52,759 nt of DNA from Acidobacteriota bacterium (GTDB lineage: Bacteria; Acidobacteriota; Vicinamibacteria; Vicinamibacterales; Fen-181). Shown here in pieces: positions 36,192 through 44,857 of this stretch. The translations under genes and the position numbers were made by a program. The stretch covers positions 33,768 to 86,526 of the forward strand of contig PMZR01000062.1 in assembly GCA_003170135.1 (NCBI GenBank), read 5' to 3'. Position 1 is the first letter of the stretch, and every line of letters starts with the position of its first letter. Under the pieces are notes generated by a model, which was not told the DNA's origin, did not search any database, and worked only from the letters and a program-made list of their open reading frames with translations.

Positions 36192-36509
36192 ATGGCCAAG
36201 CACGCCATCTCCGTGACGCTGGACGCCGAGAACCTCACGTGGCTGAAAGGGCGGGTGGGCGCCGCCGGCCTGCGCAGCGTCAGCGAGCTGCTGGATCAGC
36301 TCGTCACCGCGGCGCGCGCGGCGGGTCGCGTCGGGCCGGCCCGTTCGGTGGCCGGCACCATCGACATCGATTCGGCCGATCCGCTCCTCGAGAAGGCCGA
36401 CGCGGCGGTACGGGCGATGTTCGAGACGTCGCTGGGGCGCCCGCTCGTGGTGCGCGAGCCGCGCCCCGAGCCGCGGCCTCGCCGCGCGGCGAGGAAGCGC
36501 CGTGGCTGA
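36192..36509 (+). CDS. vapB: Ribbon-helix-helix antitoxin (VapB-like)
   Basis: 105 residues. The N-terminus HAISVTLDAENLTWLKGRVGAAGLRSVSELLDQLV has the beta-strand plus two-helix pattern of ribbon-helix-helix DNA-binding proteins. A disordered middle is followed by a very basic tail (REPRPEPRPRRAARKRRG) that would wrap the toxin. It overlaps vapC by 8 bp, as usual for type II toxin-antitoxin pairs. It should repress its own promoter through the palindrome at 36167-36190. The exact antitoxin subfamily is uncertain. Confidence 0.8.
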   Translation: MAKHAISVTLDAENLTWLKGRVGAAGLRSVSELLDQLVTAARAAGRVGPARSVAGTIDIDSADPLLEKADAAVRAMFETSLGRPLVVREPRPEPRPRRAARKRRG

Positions 36510-36909
36510 CCCGGCCGCCGCGGTCACCGACACGCACGCGCTCGTATTTCACGCGGCTGGAGGGGGCCGCCTCGGGCCGAAAGCCGCCGCCCTCTTCAGC
36601 CGCTGCGAACGTCGCGAGGCGATCCTCTACGTCCCGGCGACCGTCCTCTGGGAATGCGCCCTGCTCGCGCGCGTCGCGCGCATCAACCTGCGCCGGACGG
36701 TTCGGGAGTTCTTCGACGACCTGTTCAGTAATCCCGCTTATCAGCCGCTTGATCTCACGCCCGAGGACGTGTTTCTCGCCGACGAGCTGCGATTCACCCG
36801 CGATCCGTTCGATGCGCTCATCGTGGCGTCGGCGCGACGGGTGGGCCTGCCGCTCGTCACCCGCGACGGTGACATCCGCAAGTCGGGCACGATCGCGGTG
36901 ATCTGGTAA
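36502..36909 (+). CDS. vapC: PIN-domain ribonuclease toxin (VapC)
   Basis: 135 residues from a GTG inside the end of vapB. PIN-domain acidic residues are in place: Asp in VTDTHAL, Glu in LWECALLARVARI, Asp in TRDPFDALIVASA, and Asp in LVTRDGDI. These bind Mg2+/Mn2+ for RNA cleavage; family targets are tRNA or rRNA loops, but this one's target cannot be read. The absence of its own ribosome site implies translation coupled to vapB. A TGAA-loop hairpin follows 12 bp after the stop. Confidence 0.9.
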   Translation: MADPAAAVTDTHALVFHAAGGGRLGPKAAALFSRCERREAILYVPATVLWECALLARVARINLRRTVREFFDDLFSNPAYQPLDLTPEDVFLADELRFTRDPFDALIVASARRVGLPLVTRDGDIRKSGTIAVIW

Positions 36910-36921
36910 CGGGCTCTCCTG

Positions 36922-36946
36922 TCCCGGGCTGAAGCCCGGAACCTGC
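36922..36946 (+). repeat. TGAA-loop hairpin element downstream of vapC
   Basis: TCCCGGGC-TGAA-GCCCGG then AACCTGCG. The 6-bp stem CCGGGC/GCCCGG differs from the 14056 copy by a compensated base pair (GC to CG next to the loop). Intergenic, 12 bp after the toxin stop. Confidence 0.85.
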
Positions 36947-37022
36947 GCGACGATTGCGACCACCGGGATCGGGACTGATTTCGCCGTCTTGCCATACAAG
37001 AACGCAGTTCGCGAGATGAGTC

Positions 37023-37048
37023 CCGACACCGACCGTGTCGGATAGAAT
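37023..37048 (+). promoter_or_regulatory. Inverted repeat beside a -10-like box upstream of the DUF6067 gene
   Basis: CCGACAC (37023-37029) and GTGTCGG (37035-37041) form 7-bp arms with a 5-bp spacer. They directly precede TAGAAT (37043-37048), which lies 18 bp before the ATG. Possible operator; no convincing -35. Confidence 0.35.
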
Positions 37049-37066
37049 GGCGTCCCGGAGATCGTG

Positions 37067-40000
37067 ATGAAGCATCGCATTGTCGTCGTGGCGGTCGCGC
37101 TGTTCGTCGCCGGTGTGCTTGGGGCGTGGGGCCTGCGGGCGCAGGGCACCGCGGAGATCCGTTACCTTGCTGCCACCTGGGAACCCGAGACGCTCGGCAA
37201 CGTGCGCGCCGTCGTGCGCGTCCATCAACCGGCCGCGGCCGTCACCGTGCACATCCCGTGGCGCCGGCGCGATCTCGACCCCGTCGCCAAGAACATCATC
37301 GTCACCGACAGCACGGGCCGGCGCATCACCAACGTGGCGCGAGGCGCCATCTCGCGCGGGGCCGGCGACATTGCGTTCGAACCGGCGAGCGGTCCGGGCG
37401 ACTACTTCGTCTACTACCTGCCCAACAGCGGCGCCGGCCGGGCGAACTACCCGAAGATCACCTACCCGCCGTTCGCGGAGACGGCCGACCCGGGCTGGGT
37501 GACGCAGCACTTTCGTCCCGGGCTGAAGCCCGGAACCTACGACACGGCCGCGTTGCCAAACGCCGAGGTGGTCGAGATGCAATCCTCCAGCGATCTCGAT
37601 TCCTTCTGGCCGATGGAACTCATCGCCACCGATGAGGAAGTGTCGAGGCTCCTCGCCACGCACGCGGAACCGGTCCTCCTGTTCCCCGAGGACCGGCGCT
37701 TCCCGATTCGCATGACCGACGACCTGCCGTTCCGCTGGATCGAATCCGGCCCGGCGCGCGCGTTTCGCGGCGAGGCTGCGCGCGGCGAGTTCTACGCGTT
37801 CCAGGTCGGAGTCTTCGCGGCACGGCAGGCGGTCGAGGTGACCGGCGTCCGGCTGGCCGGGCTCGACGGCCCGGCCGGACGCGGCGTGGGCGCATCGTCT
37901 TTTCGCTGCATCAACCTCGGCGGCATCGATTCGTCGGGCGCCCGCTTCACCAAGCGCGTGGTCGTGCAACAAGGGAAGGTGCAGGCCCTCTGGTGCGGGC
38001 TGCAGGTCCCGGAAACGCTTCAGCCGGGCGAGTACCGCGGCCGCGTGACGGTGATCGGGACTGCCCCTGATCCCCGATCCGCGATCCCTGCGCAGAGTTC
38101 CTTTGACATCGTCATCGCCGTCGGCCAAGCCGCCATCAAGGACGCCGGCGACGACGAGCCATGGCGCCACTCGAGGCTGCGCTGGCTCGATTCGACGTTG
38201 GCGCAGGACGACGAAGTGGTGAAGCCGTACACACCGGTCACCGTCGCGGGACGCACGCTCGGTGTGCTGGGACGGCGGATCGTGCTTGGCCGCGGCGGCT
38301 TCCCGGATCGCATCGAAAGCGCCTTCGCGCCCGAGATGACGCGATTGGCTCCAGTTCCGCGCCAGGTGCTTGCGTCACCGATTGCCATGAACGTCGAGAC
38401 GCGGGACGGCGCGCCGGTCGCGTGGAAGTGGGCCGGGCCGCCCGTGTTCACCAGGCGGACGCCGGGAACGGTGGCGTGGCAGACGACCGCCGCGAGCGGT
38501 GCGCTGAAGATGACGGTGCACGGCCAGATGGAATTCGACGGCACCGTCGATTACCAGGTGACCATCGCCGCCGATCGGGCGACCCCGGTTGACGATGTCG
38601 TCCTGGAGATTCCGATGGCCGGTGATGTCGCCAAATACATGATGGGCATGGGGCTCAAGGGCGGATTCCGCCCTGCGACGTTCTCGTGGAAGTGGGATGT
38701 CCAGCGCAACCAGGATTCCGCCTGGATCGGCGACGTGAACGCCGGCCTGCAGTTCAGCCTGCGCGACGAGCGCTACGTGCGCCCCCTCAATACCAATTTC
38801 TACCAGCTGAAGCCGCTCGTGATGCCGCACTCGTGGGAAAACGGCGGCAAAGGCGGGTGTCGCTTCGCGGAGACCGGCGCACAGTTCCAGGCGAAGTGCT
38901 TCAGCGGATCGCGCACCCTCCAGCCGGGCGAGCCGCTTCACTACGACTTCCGCCTGCTGCTCACGCCCTTTCACACGCTCGACACCCACGCCCAGTGGAC
39001 GACGCGGTTCTTCCACGCGTTCAAGCCGCTGGACGAGGTGGCGACGACCGGGGCGAACACGCTCAACATCCACCACGCCAACGACATCAACCCGTACATC
39101 AACTACCCGTTCCTGCGCGCGCCGGAAATGAAGGCGTACATCGACGATGCGCATAGCCGCGGGTACAAGGTGAAGATTTACTACACGGTGCGCGAGCTCT
39201 CGAACCGGGCGCCGGAAGTGTTCGCGCTGCGCAGCCTCGGCGACGAGGTGCTGATCGGCGGGCCGGGCGGCGGGCCGTCGTGGCTGCAGGAGCACCTGGG
39301 CGGCAACTACATCGCCGGCTGGTACGTGCCGGCGCTGAAGGACGCGGCCATCATCACGAGCGGCGTGTCGCGGTGGCACAACTACTACGTCGAGGGGCTG
39401 AACTGGCTGGTGAAGAACGTCGGCATCGACGGCCTCTACATCGACGATGTCGCCTTCGATCGGACGACGATGAAGCGGGTGCGGAAGGTGCTGGAGCGGG
39501 GACGGCCCGCCCCGCTCATCGACCTGCACTCGGCGAACCAGTTCAACGTGCGCGACGGTTTCGCCAACAGCGCGAACCTGTACCTCGAGCACTTCCCGTA
39601 CCTCGATCGCCTGTGGTTCGGCGAGTACTTCGACTACAACTCGGCGCCGGATTTCTGGATGGTCGAGATGGCGGGCATCCCGTTCGGCCTGATGGGCGAG
39701 ATGCTGCAGGACGGCGGGAACCCGTGGCGCGGCATGATCTACGGCATGACCAACCGGCTGCCGTGGACCACCACGAGCGATCCGCGGCCGCTCTGGAAGT
39801 TCTGGGACGAGTTCGGCATCGCGGACACGGAGATGCTCGGCTACTGGGCGCCGGCGACGCCCGTGAAGACGGACCGCGCCGACGTGCTGGCGACCACCTA
39901 CACGGCGCGCGGCAAGGCGCTCGTGTCGATCGCCAGCTGGGCGAAGGACCCGGTGACGGTCGCCCTGCAGATCGACTGGAAGCGACTCGGCCTCGATCCG

Positions 40001-40117
40001 TCACGCGCGACGATCACCGCGCCCGCCGTCGAGAAGTTCCAGCACGCGCGGGTGTTCAAGGTGGGCGAACCGATCCCCGTGGAACCGGGCAAGGGCTGGT
40101 TGCTGGTGCTGCGGTAA
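37067..40117 (+). CDS. Secreted DUF6067 glycoside-hydrolase-like protein
   Basis: 1016 residues from ATG 37067, with CCCGGAG 6 nt upstream (a GTG one codon earlier is less well placed). Signal peptide MKHRIVVVAVALFVAGVLGAWGLRAQG. The N-terminal ~500 residues are beta-rich (YLAATWEPETLGNVRAVVRVH; EIPMAGDVAKYMMGMGLKGGF). The C-terminal half looks like a TIM-barrel glycosidase of the DUF6067 type: NTLNIHHANDINPYINYPFLRAPEMKAYIDDAHSRG, KIYYTVRELSNRAPE, and GIDGLYIDDVAFDR followed by LIDLHSANQF. Acidic residues in YIDDVAFDR and YLEHFPYLDRLWFGEYFDYN are candidate catalytic groups. Substrate unknown. A copy of the TGAA-loop element lies in the coding sequence at 37516-37541, encoding PGLKPGTY. Confidence 0.85.
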   Translation: MKHRIVVVAVALFVAGVLGAWGLRAQGTAEIRYLAATWEPETLGNVRAVVRVHQPAAAVTVHIPWRRRDLDPVAKNIIVTDSTGRRITNVARGAISRGAGDIAFEPASGPGDYFVYYLPNSGAGRANYPKITYPPFAETADPGWVTQHFRPGLKPGTYDTAALPNAEVVEMQSSSDLDSFWPMELIATDEEVSRLLATHAEPVLLFPEDRRFPIRMTDDLPFRWIESGPARAFRGEAARGEFYAFQVGVFAARQAVEVTGVRLAGLDGPAGRGVGASSFRCINLGGIDSSGARFTKRVVVQQGKVQALWCGLQVPETLQPGEYRGRVTVIGTAPDPRSAIPAQSSFDIVIAVGQAAIKDAGDDEPWRHSRLRWLDSTLAQDDEVVKPYTPVTVAGRTLGVLGRRIVLGRGGFPDRIESAFAPEMTRLAPVPRQVLASPIAMNVETRDGAPVAWKWAGPPVFTRRTPGTVAWQTTAASGALKMTVHGQMEFDGTVDYQVTIAADRATPVDDVVLEIPMAGDVAKYMMGMGLKGGFRPATFSWKWDVQRNQDSAWIGDVNAGLQFSLRDERYVRPLNTNFYQLKPLVMPHSWENGGKGGCRFAETGAQFQAKCFSGSRTLQPGEPLHYDFRLLLTPFHTLDTHAQWTTRFFHAFKPLDEVATTGANTLNIHHANDINPYINYPFLRAPEMKAYIDDAHSRGYKVKIYYTVRELSNRAPEVFALRSLGDEVLIGGPGGGPSWLQEHLGGNYIAGWYVPALKDAAIITSGVSRWHNYYVEGLNWLVKNVGIDGLYIDDVAFDRTTMKRVRKVLERGRPAPLIDLHSANQFNVRDGFANSANLYLEHFPYLDRLWFGEYFDYNSAPDFWMVEMAGIPFGLMGEMLQDGGNPWRGMIYGMTNRLPWTTTSDPRPLWKFWDEFGIADTEMLGYWAPATPVKTDRADVLATTYTARGKALVSIASWAKDPVTVALQIDWKRLGLDPSRATITAPAVEKFQHARVFKVGEPIPVEPGKGWLLVLR
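37516..37541 (+). repeat. TGAA-loop hairpin element inside the DUF6067 coding sequence
   Basis: Same stem as the copy at 36922 (CCGGGC/GCCCGG around TGAA), with AACCTACG as tail. It encodes PGLKPGTY, the same reading frame as the copy in the fucosidase gene (PGLKAGTC). It lies 570 bp from the intergenic copy. Confidence 0.85.
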
Positions 40118-40180
40118 AGTGAAGCCGGTAGCAGGGGCATGTGTGCACGTGCCCGTGCGCCATCAGTTGAGGAAGAGCAC

Positions 40181-42115
40181 ATGAGGCAAAGATCCCGGCT
40201 CGTCGTGTACGCCGTCGCGCTCCTCGTTGCCACCGCCCTCGCCGCCGGCCAGAAGGCCGCCCCGACGCTGGCATTCACCGTCTCCATGGATCAACCGGGC
40301 GCGCACCTCTATCACGTGGTCCTCCGCTCGGAGGGCCTCGCGGGCGCCACCCAGCATTTCAAGCTGCCCGTCTGGTCTCCCGGGTACTACGCCGTCATGG
40401 ACTTCGCGAAGAACGTGCGCGACTTCCACGCGGAGACGGGCGACGGGACACACCTCGACTGGCAGAAGGCCGCGCCCAACGACTGGGCCGTGCACACCGC
40501 GAACGCCGCCGTCGTCGTCGTCACCTACGATGTACTCGCCTCGTCCACGTTTGCCGCCAATCCGTACCTGGGCGATGACCGGGGCCTCATCGTGGGCACC
40601 GGCGTCTTCATGTACGTCGCCGGGCAGGTGGCGCGCCCCGTCACGGTCGAGATCCAGCTGAATCCGGCCTGGCACACGATCGCCACCGGTCTCGATCCGG
40701 TCTCACCGGACAAGCCGCATATCTTCGCGGCCCCGAGTTTCGACGTGCTCTACGACAGCCCGATCCTGATGGGCAACCTGGACTCGCTGCCGTCGTTCCA
40801 GGTCAAGGGCGTTCCGCATTCGTTCGTCGGCTACAAGCTGGGCGACGGGTTCGATCGCGATCGGTTCATGAGCGACCTCAGGGCCATCGTCGAACAGGCG
40901 GTCGCGATCATCGGCGACATTCCGTACACGCATTACACGTTCCTGGGCATCGGCCCCGGCCAGGGCGGCATCGAACATCTCAATTCCACGGTGGTGCCGT
41001 TCACCGGCGGCGCCGCGCTCGACACCCGCCAGGGCAGGATCCGCGAACTCAGCTTCCTGGCGCACGAATACTTCCACAACTACAACGTCAAGCGCATTCG
41101 CCCGGCCGCCCTGGGACCGTTCGATTACGACGGACCGAACCTCACCAACATGCTCTGGGTCTCCGAAGGGTTCACGGTTTACTACGAATACCTGCTGCTC
41201 GCGCGCGCGGGTCTGATGAACCAGGACGAACTGCTCGATGCCTTCCGCAAGGACATCGCCGCCTACGAGAACAACACCGGGCATCTGTTTCAATCCGCGA
41301 CGACGTCGAGCCATGACACGTGGACCCAGGGGCCGTTCGGGGGACGCGGAAGGGGCGGGATCTCCAAGACGATTTCCTATTACAACAAAGGCTCCGCGCT
41401 GGGATTGCTCCTCGACTTCAAGATCCGGCACGAAACCAGGAACCGGAAGTCGCTGGACACGGTCATGCGGACGCTGTACCAGCGGTTCTACAAGCAGCGC
41501 GCGCGCGGCTGGACAGACGACGAGTTCCGCGTCGTCTGCGAAGAGACTGCCGGCGTCTCGCTGGCGGAGAACTTCACCTACGCCTCGACGACAAAGGACA
41601 TCGACTACGACAAGTATCTTCGCTACGCGGGCCTCGAGCTCGAGAAGCCGACCGAGCTGCCGGACGCCTACCTGGGCGTCGTCGCCGAGGACGTGGATGG
41701 CAGGACGGTCGTCTCGGCGATCGAGAAGGACTCGCCGGCCGCGCAGGCGCATCTTGCCGTGAAGGATCAAATCAAGGCTGTGGACGGTGCCGCGGTCGAT
41801 GCGCAGGCGCTGGACAAGCTCATCGCCGGCAGAAAACCTGGAGACACGATGTCGCTCACGCTCGTTCGCGCGGGCAAGGACCTTCAGGTCAGCGTCGTCC
41901 TCGGTCACAAGCTGCAGCGCAGTTACAAGATCGTCCCGATCGCCCACCCGGATGCCCTGCAGTCGGCGATTCTCGCGGACTGGGCAGGCGCCAGGAACGC
42001 GTCGGCGGCATCCGCTGCGTGGCTCGTCAGGCCGGCCGGCGATTCGACACCGCTCACCGCTCTTTCGATTCTGCCGATGCGCCGGCCAGGCCAAGCGAGC
42101 CGTGTCTCGCGGTGA
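40181..42115 (+). CDS. M61-family (glycyl aminopeptidase-like) metallopeptidase with PDZ domain
   Basis: 644 residues from ATG 40181, preceded by GAGGAAGAG. Signal peptide RLVVYAVALLVATALAAGQ. An N-terminal beta domain (YHVVLRSEGLAGATQHFKLPVWSPGYYAVMDFAKNVRDF) is followed by the catalytic part, with zinc motif LAHEYFHNYNVKRIRP and downstream Glu in LWVSEGFTVYYE. A C-terminal PDZ domain (~residues 495-580, AYLGVVAEDVDGRTVVSAIEKDSPAAQAHLAVKDQIKAVDG) completes it. It is a predicted periplasmic peptidase. Family members usually end soon after an AILADW-like motif. Here ~40 further low-complexity residues (ARNASAASAAW ... ASRVSR) run to within 22 bp of the broken kynU gene, suggesting the original stop was lost at the edge of the rearranged region. 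Confidence 0.9.
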   Translation: MRQRSRLVVYAVALLVATALAAGQKAAPTLAFTVSMDQPGAHLYHVVLRSEGLAGATQHFKLPVWSPGYYAVMDFAKNVRDFHAETGDGTHLDWQKAAPNDWAVHTANAAVVVVTYDVLASSTFAANPYLGDDRGLIVGTGVFMYVAGQVARPVTVEIQLNPAWHTIATGLDPVSPDKPHIFAAPSFDVLYDSPILMGNLDSLPSFQVKGVPHSFVGYKLGDGFDRDRFMSDLRAIVEQAVAIIGDIPYTHYTFLGIGPGQGGIEHLNSTVVPFTGGAALDTRQGRIRELSFLAHEYFHNYNVKRIRPAALGPFDYDGPNLTNMLWVSEGFTVYYEYLLLARAGLMNQDELLDAFRKDIAAYENNTGHLFQSATTSSHDTWTQGPFGGRGRGGISKTISYYNKGSALGLLLDFKIRHETRNRKSLDTVMRTLYQRFYKQRARGWTDDEFRVVCEETAGVSLAENFTYASTTKDIDYDKYLRYAGLELEKPTELPDAYLGVVAEDVDGRTVVSAIEKDSPAAQAHLAVKDQIKAVDGAAVDAQALDKLIAGRKPGDTMSLTLVRAGKDLQVSVVLGHKLQRSYKIVPIAHPDALQSAILADWAGARNASAASAAWLVRPAGDSTPLTALSILPMRRPGQASRVSR

Positions 42116-42136
42116 GGGACGGGTGCCGCGGGGTGT

Positions 42137-42784
42137 TCAGCGGCTCGGCGAGCGGAGCGCCTCGCCGAGGCGGCTCACCGCGTCGCGCAGTTGATCGTCG
42201 GGAAGGTAGGGCGCGGGACCGAGGCGCAGCACATCTCCCCGGAAATCGGTGACCACGCCGCGTTCGCGAAGGGCGTGGTGGATCCGGCTGGCCACCGATG
42301 AGATGAGCGCACAAGCCGTGCGGTCGTCGACGATGGCCGCCAGCCGCCCGGCAACCGTCGCCGCCGGACGCCCCGCCACGCGCACGATCTCCAGCCCTTC
42401 CTCCGCCAGCCGATCCATCTGCCGGCGAATCGTGTGAAACTCGCCGTCGGTCGTCACGAGTCGTGGCCGCTCGCGAAGCGGCCGCGCCGAGAGCAGGCGC
42501 GTCACCAGTTCGTGCGTGTTTCCTCCGAGTGCGATGTCGCCGCCGGCATCGTTCAGCAGCCGCCGCCAGCCGCCGCGCACGCGTTCGGCCACCTCGCCGG
42601 CCTTCTGCCACTTCTCGTCCACCAGGTCGGCCGCGTCGAGCCAGGCCTGCTGCTGCGCCTCGAAGCCGACGTCCGGCCAGGCCTGGTGCGAATGGCCGGT
42701 GAGCAGCAACCGCTCGGCCACGCGGAAGCGCGAGTAGTGGGGCGCCAGCGCGTTGGGCGTCCGATAGAGGGATGAAGGCTCCAT
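42137..42784 (-). pseudogene. kynU: Kynureninase-like gene with large internal deletion
   Basis: A 215-residue remnant of a PLP-dependent kynureninase-like enzyme normally about 400 long. Residues 1-164 read as the normal N-terminal part (LLLTGHSHQAWPDVGFEAQQQAWLDAADLVDEKWQ; DIALGGNTHELVTRLLSA; LVTTDGEFHTIRRQMDRLAEEGLEIVRV; VDDRTACALISSV). The next residue jumps to a C-terminal segment (ASRIHHALRERGVVTDFRGDVLRLGPAPYLPDDQLRDAV). The missing middle includes the PLP-binding lysine, so no active enzyme can result. The junction is near nt 42292, and the frame is preserved across it. It starts 3 bp after the tryptophan dioxygenase remnant ends, the order expected for a kynurenine-pathway operon. 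Confidence 0.75.
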
Positions 42785-42787
42785 GGT

Positions 42788-43093
42788 TTACAGCTTCGTC
42801 CGGACCTCCCACAGGTCCGGAAACGCAGGACCACCGACGGTGTTCCTCAAGTACTCCGCGCCGCTCGAGCCGCCGGTGCCGCGCCTGGTGCCGATGGTGC
42901 GCTCGACCATCTTCACGTGGCGGTAGCGCCACTCCTGCACGCCTTCGTCCAGATCCACGAGCCGCTCGCACAAGACGGAGTTCGGCGGGTCGTCGCGGTA
43001 GATGCGGATGATGATCGCCTGGATCTCGGGCGACGGCTCCGCGCGGGCAGTCATGTCGCGGCGCAGCTGGGCATCCGGCAGGGGGTAGCCCTG
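42788..43093 (-). pseudogene. kynA: Tryptophan 2,3-dioxygenase, C-terminal fragment
   Basis: About 100 residues of the dioxygenase C-terminus: GYPLPDAQLRRD, EPSPEIQAIIIRIYRDDP, VDLDEGVQEWRYRHVKMVERTIGTRRGTGGSSGAEYLRNT and FPDLWEVRTKL at the stop. RHVKMVERTIG carries the proximal heme-ligand His region, and RGTGGSSG the substrate-binding loop. The N-terminal two thirds are missing. Similarity stops near 43090, where the sequence becomes the tail of an ADOP permease on the other strand. An ATG at 43054 could start an 88-residue product, but it could not be a functional dioxygenase. Confidence 0.85.
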
Positions 43094-43290
43094 GCCTCGT
43101 CGCCGGCCTGGGCGCCGCCGCGTACGCGCAGAAGTGGCTTGCCAGCCTGCTCTACGAGATCAAGCCGTTCGATGCGGCCACCTTCGGCGTCACCAGCGTG
43201 GGCCTGCTCCTGTCGCTCACGTTTGCGGTCTGGTGGCCGGCACGGCGGGCATCGCGGATCGATCCGCAGGTGGCGTTGAGGTACGAATAG
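43090..43290 (+). pseudogene. C-terminal tail of an ADOP permease
   Basis: The frame ending at the TAG 43288-43290 reads GLVAGLGAAAYAQKWLASLLYEIKP, then DAATFGVTSVGLLLSLTFAVWWPARRASRIDPQVALRYE. This matches the last ~65 residues of the complete ADOP proteins in the window (compare LRTLLFGVVPHDPLTF ... PARRATRVDPLTALRAE). There is no start codon or upstream domain. The left end coincides, within a few bases, with the right end of the dioxygenase fragment on the opposite strand. Confidence 0.75.
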
Positions 43291-43293
43291 GCG

Positions 43294-43314
43294 TTGGGCT
43301 TTCGGCCTTGGGCC
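43294..43314. repeat. TTGGGCY/TTTCGGC heptanucleotide array (site F)
   Basis: Three 7-nt units, TTGGGCT, TTCGGCC-type and TTGGGCC, start 4 bp after the stop of the ADOP fragment. Same flavour as site G at the other end of the VWFA gene. Confidence 0.7.
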
Positions 43315-43382
43315 GGACCCTGTACACTTGGCGCGCCTGGTGCACGCGTTCCGATTCCACCAGGTACCGGAGGCAGGCCGGC

Positions 43383-44843
43383 ATGCCCCGACGTCTTCTT
43401 CCAGCCCTCCTCATTGGCGTCCTGACAACAGTCCTCCTCCTAACGGCCGCCGGCCGGCAGGCCGCACCGCAGACGTTCCGCAGCGCGGTGACGCTCGTGC
43501 CGCTGGACGTCCGCGTCATCGACAACAAGACCGGCCAGATGGTCACCGGCTTGCGGCGCGAGGACTTCCAGGTCATCGAGGACCGCGTCCCGCAGGAGAT
43601 TCGGCATTTCGAGATCCAGGCGCTGACGGCCGATCCGGATGCGTCCGCGCGAACCCTCTCGATGCGCGGCGCCATGCCCGCTGCTTCCCGCGACGAACCG
43701 GCGGTGTCCGCGCAGCGCAACCGGTCTTCCTGATCGTGTTCGGTCGCGGCCGGCTGCAGGCACCCTCGAAGGGACTGGACGCGATGCTCGATTTCGTCCG
43801 CACGCGGCTGCTGCCGCAGGACCTGGTTGCGGTGCTCGCATACGGTCGCGCGTGCGACTTTACCTCGGACCACCAGCGTGTCGGTCGCATTGTCGAGCGG
43901 TTCACGCGCGAAAACGACGCGATCGAGCAGGAGACCACGTCGCAGATCTGGGGATTGGCCGGGGTGTACGGCAGCCGATCGTTGCCGACGTCGGTGCAGG
44001 CAAGGATCGACCGCATCTTCCAGGACGAAGCGGCAATCCCCTCGCGCTACATCGGCAGCGCCGCGAACTCCGCAAGCGCTGACCGCACGGAAAAGGATGT
44101 GCGCGACGCGGCGCCGCTGCCTGCGGATCCCGGTTTCGATGCCTTCGTCGCCACGAACCTCCAGATGCTGCAGGATCTCGGGAGCATCTACGCGGCGATC
44201 GCTTACCTGCGCGAGTTCGAAGGCGAGAAGCACGTCCTGGTGGTCACCGAGTCGGGTTTCCTTCTCCCTCGGATTGAAGACGACCAGGATCTGGTGAACG
44301 CGGCCAGCGACGCGCGGGTCGCGATCAGCATCATCCAGACCGGCGGTATGACCATCGGTGCGAGCGCCCTGCAGTTCAAGTCGATGCGCGCGATCGCCGA
44401 AGACACCGGCGGAATCGCGTCGCTGGCGGAATACAGCCGGCGCGGCGTCGAACGCCTCGATGCGGCGACGAGGGCGGGGTACCTGCTGGGCTATTACCCG
44501 TCGAACGCCAAGTTGGACGGCAGGTTCCGGACAATCCAGGTCAAGGTCAACCGCCCCAACGTCCGCGTGCTCTTCCGCCACGGCTACTACGCGCGGGAGG
44601 AGGTTCCACTTTTCAGCCGGCGCGGGTTCATCGCGCACAACCGCCTCATCGGAGCGGCGGTGTACAAGAATGAGATGAACGGCCGATCTCACCTTCTCCG
44701 AGTCGACATTCCAGAACGTGACGAAGAACGGCATTGCCTACAAGTTCCGAATGCCGCTCAAGAGCGGCGTCCGCACGGTCACGGTGGCCGTCTACGACTA
44801 CATGGCGGACCGCGTGGGAACCTCTCGCATGCGCCTGCGGTAG
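43383..44843 (+). pseudogene. VWFA-related acidobacterial secreted protein with two compensating frameshifts
   Basis: Starts MPRRLLPALLIGVLTTVLLLTAAGRQA (signal peptide) and TFRSAVTLVPLDVRVIDNKTGQMVTGLRREDFQVIEDRVPQEIRHF, the opening of the acidobacterial VWFA-related family. Near 43712-43722 the frame shifts; a stop at 43731 follows in the original frame. The family sequence continues one frame over: PVFLIVFGRGRLQAPSKGLDAMLDFV, EKHVLVVTESGFLLP, GGIASLAEYSRRGVERLD, YLLGYYPSNAKLDGRFRTIQVKV. Near 44685 it returns to the first frame (TFSESTFQNVTKNGIAYKFRMPLKSGVRTVTVAVYDYMADRVGTSRMRLR) and stops at 44843. Corrected length would be ~486 residues. Either decay or sequencing error. It is flanked on both sides by related heptanucleotide arrays. 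Confidence 0.75.
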
Positions 44844-44857
44844 CTGTTCTCAATCGA

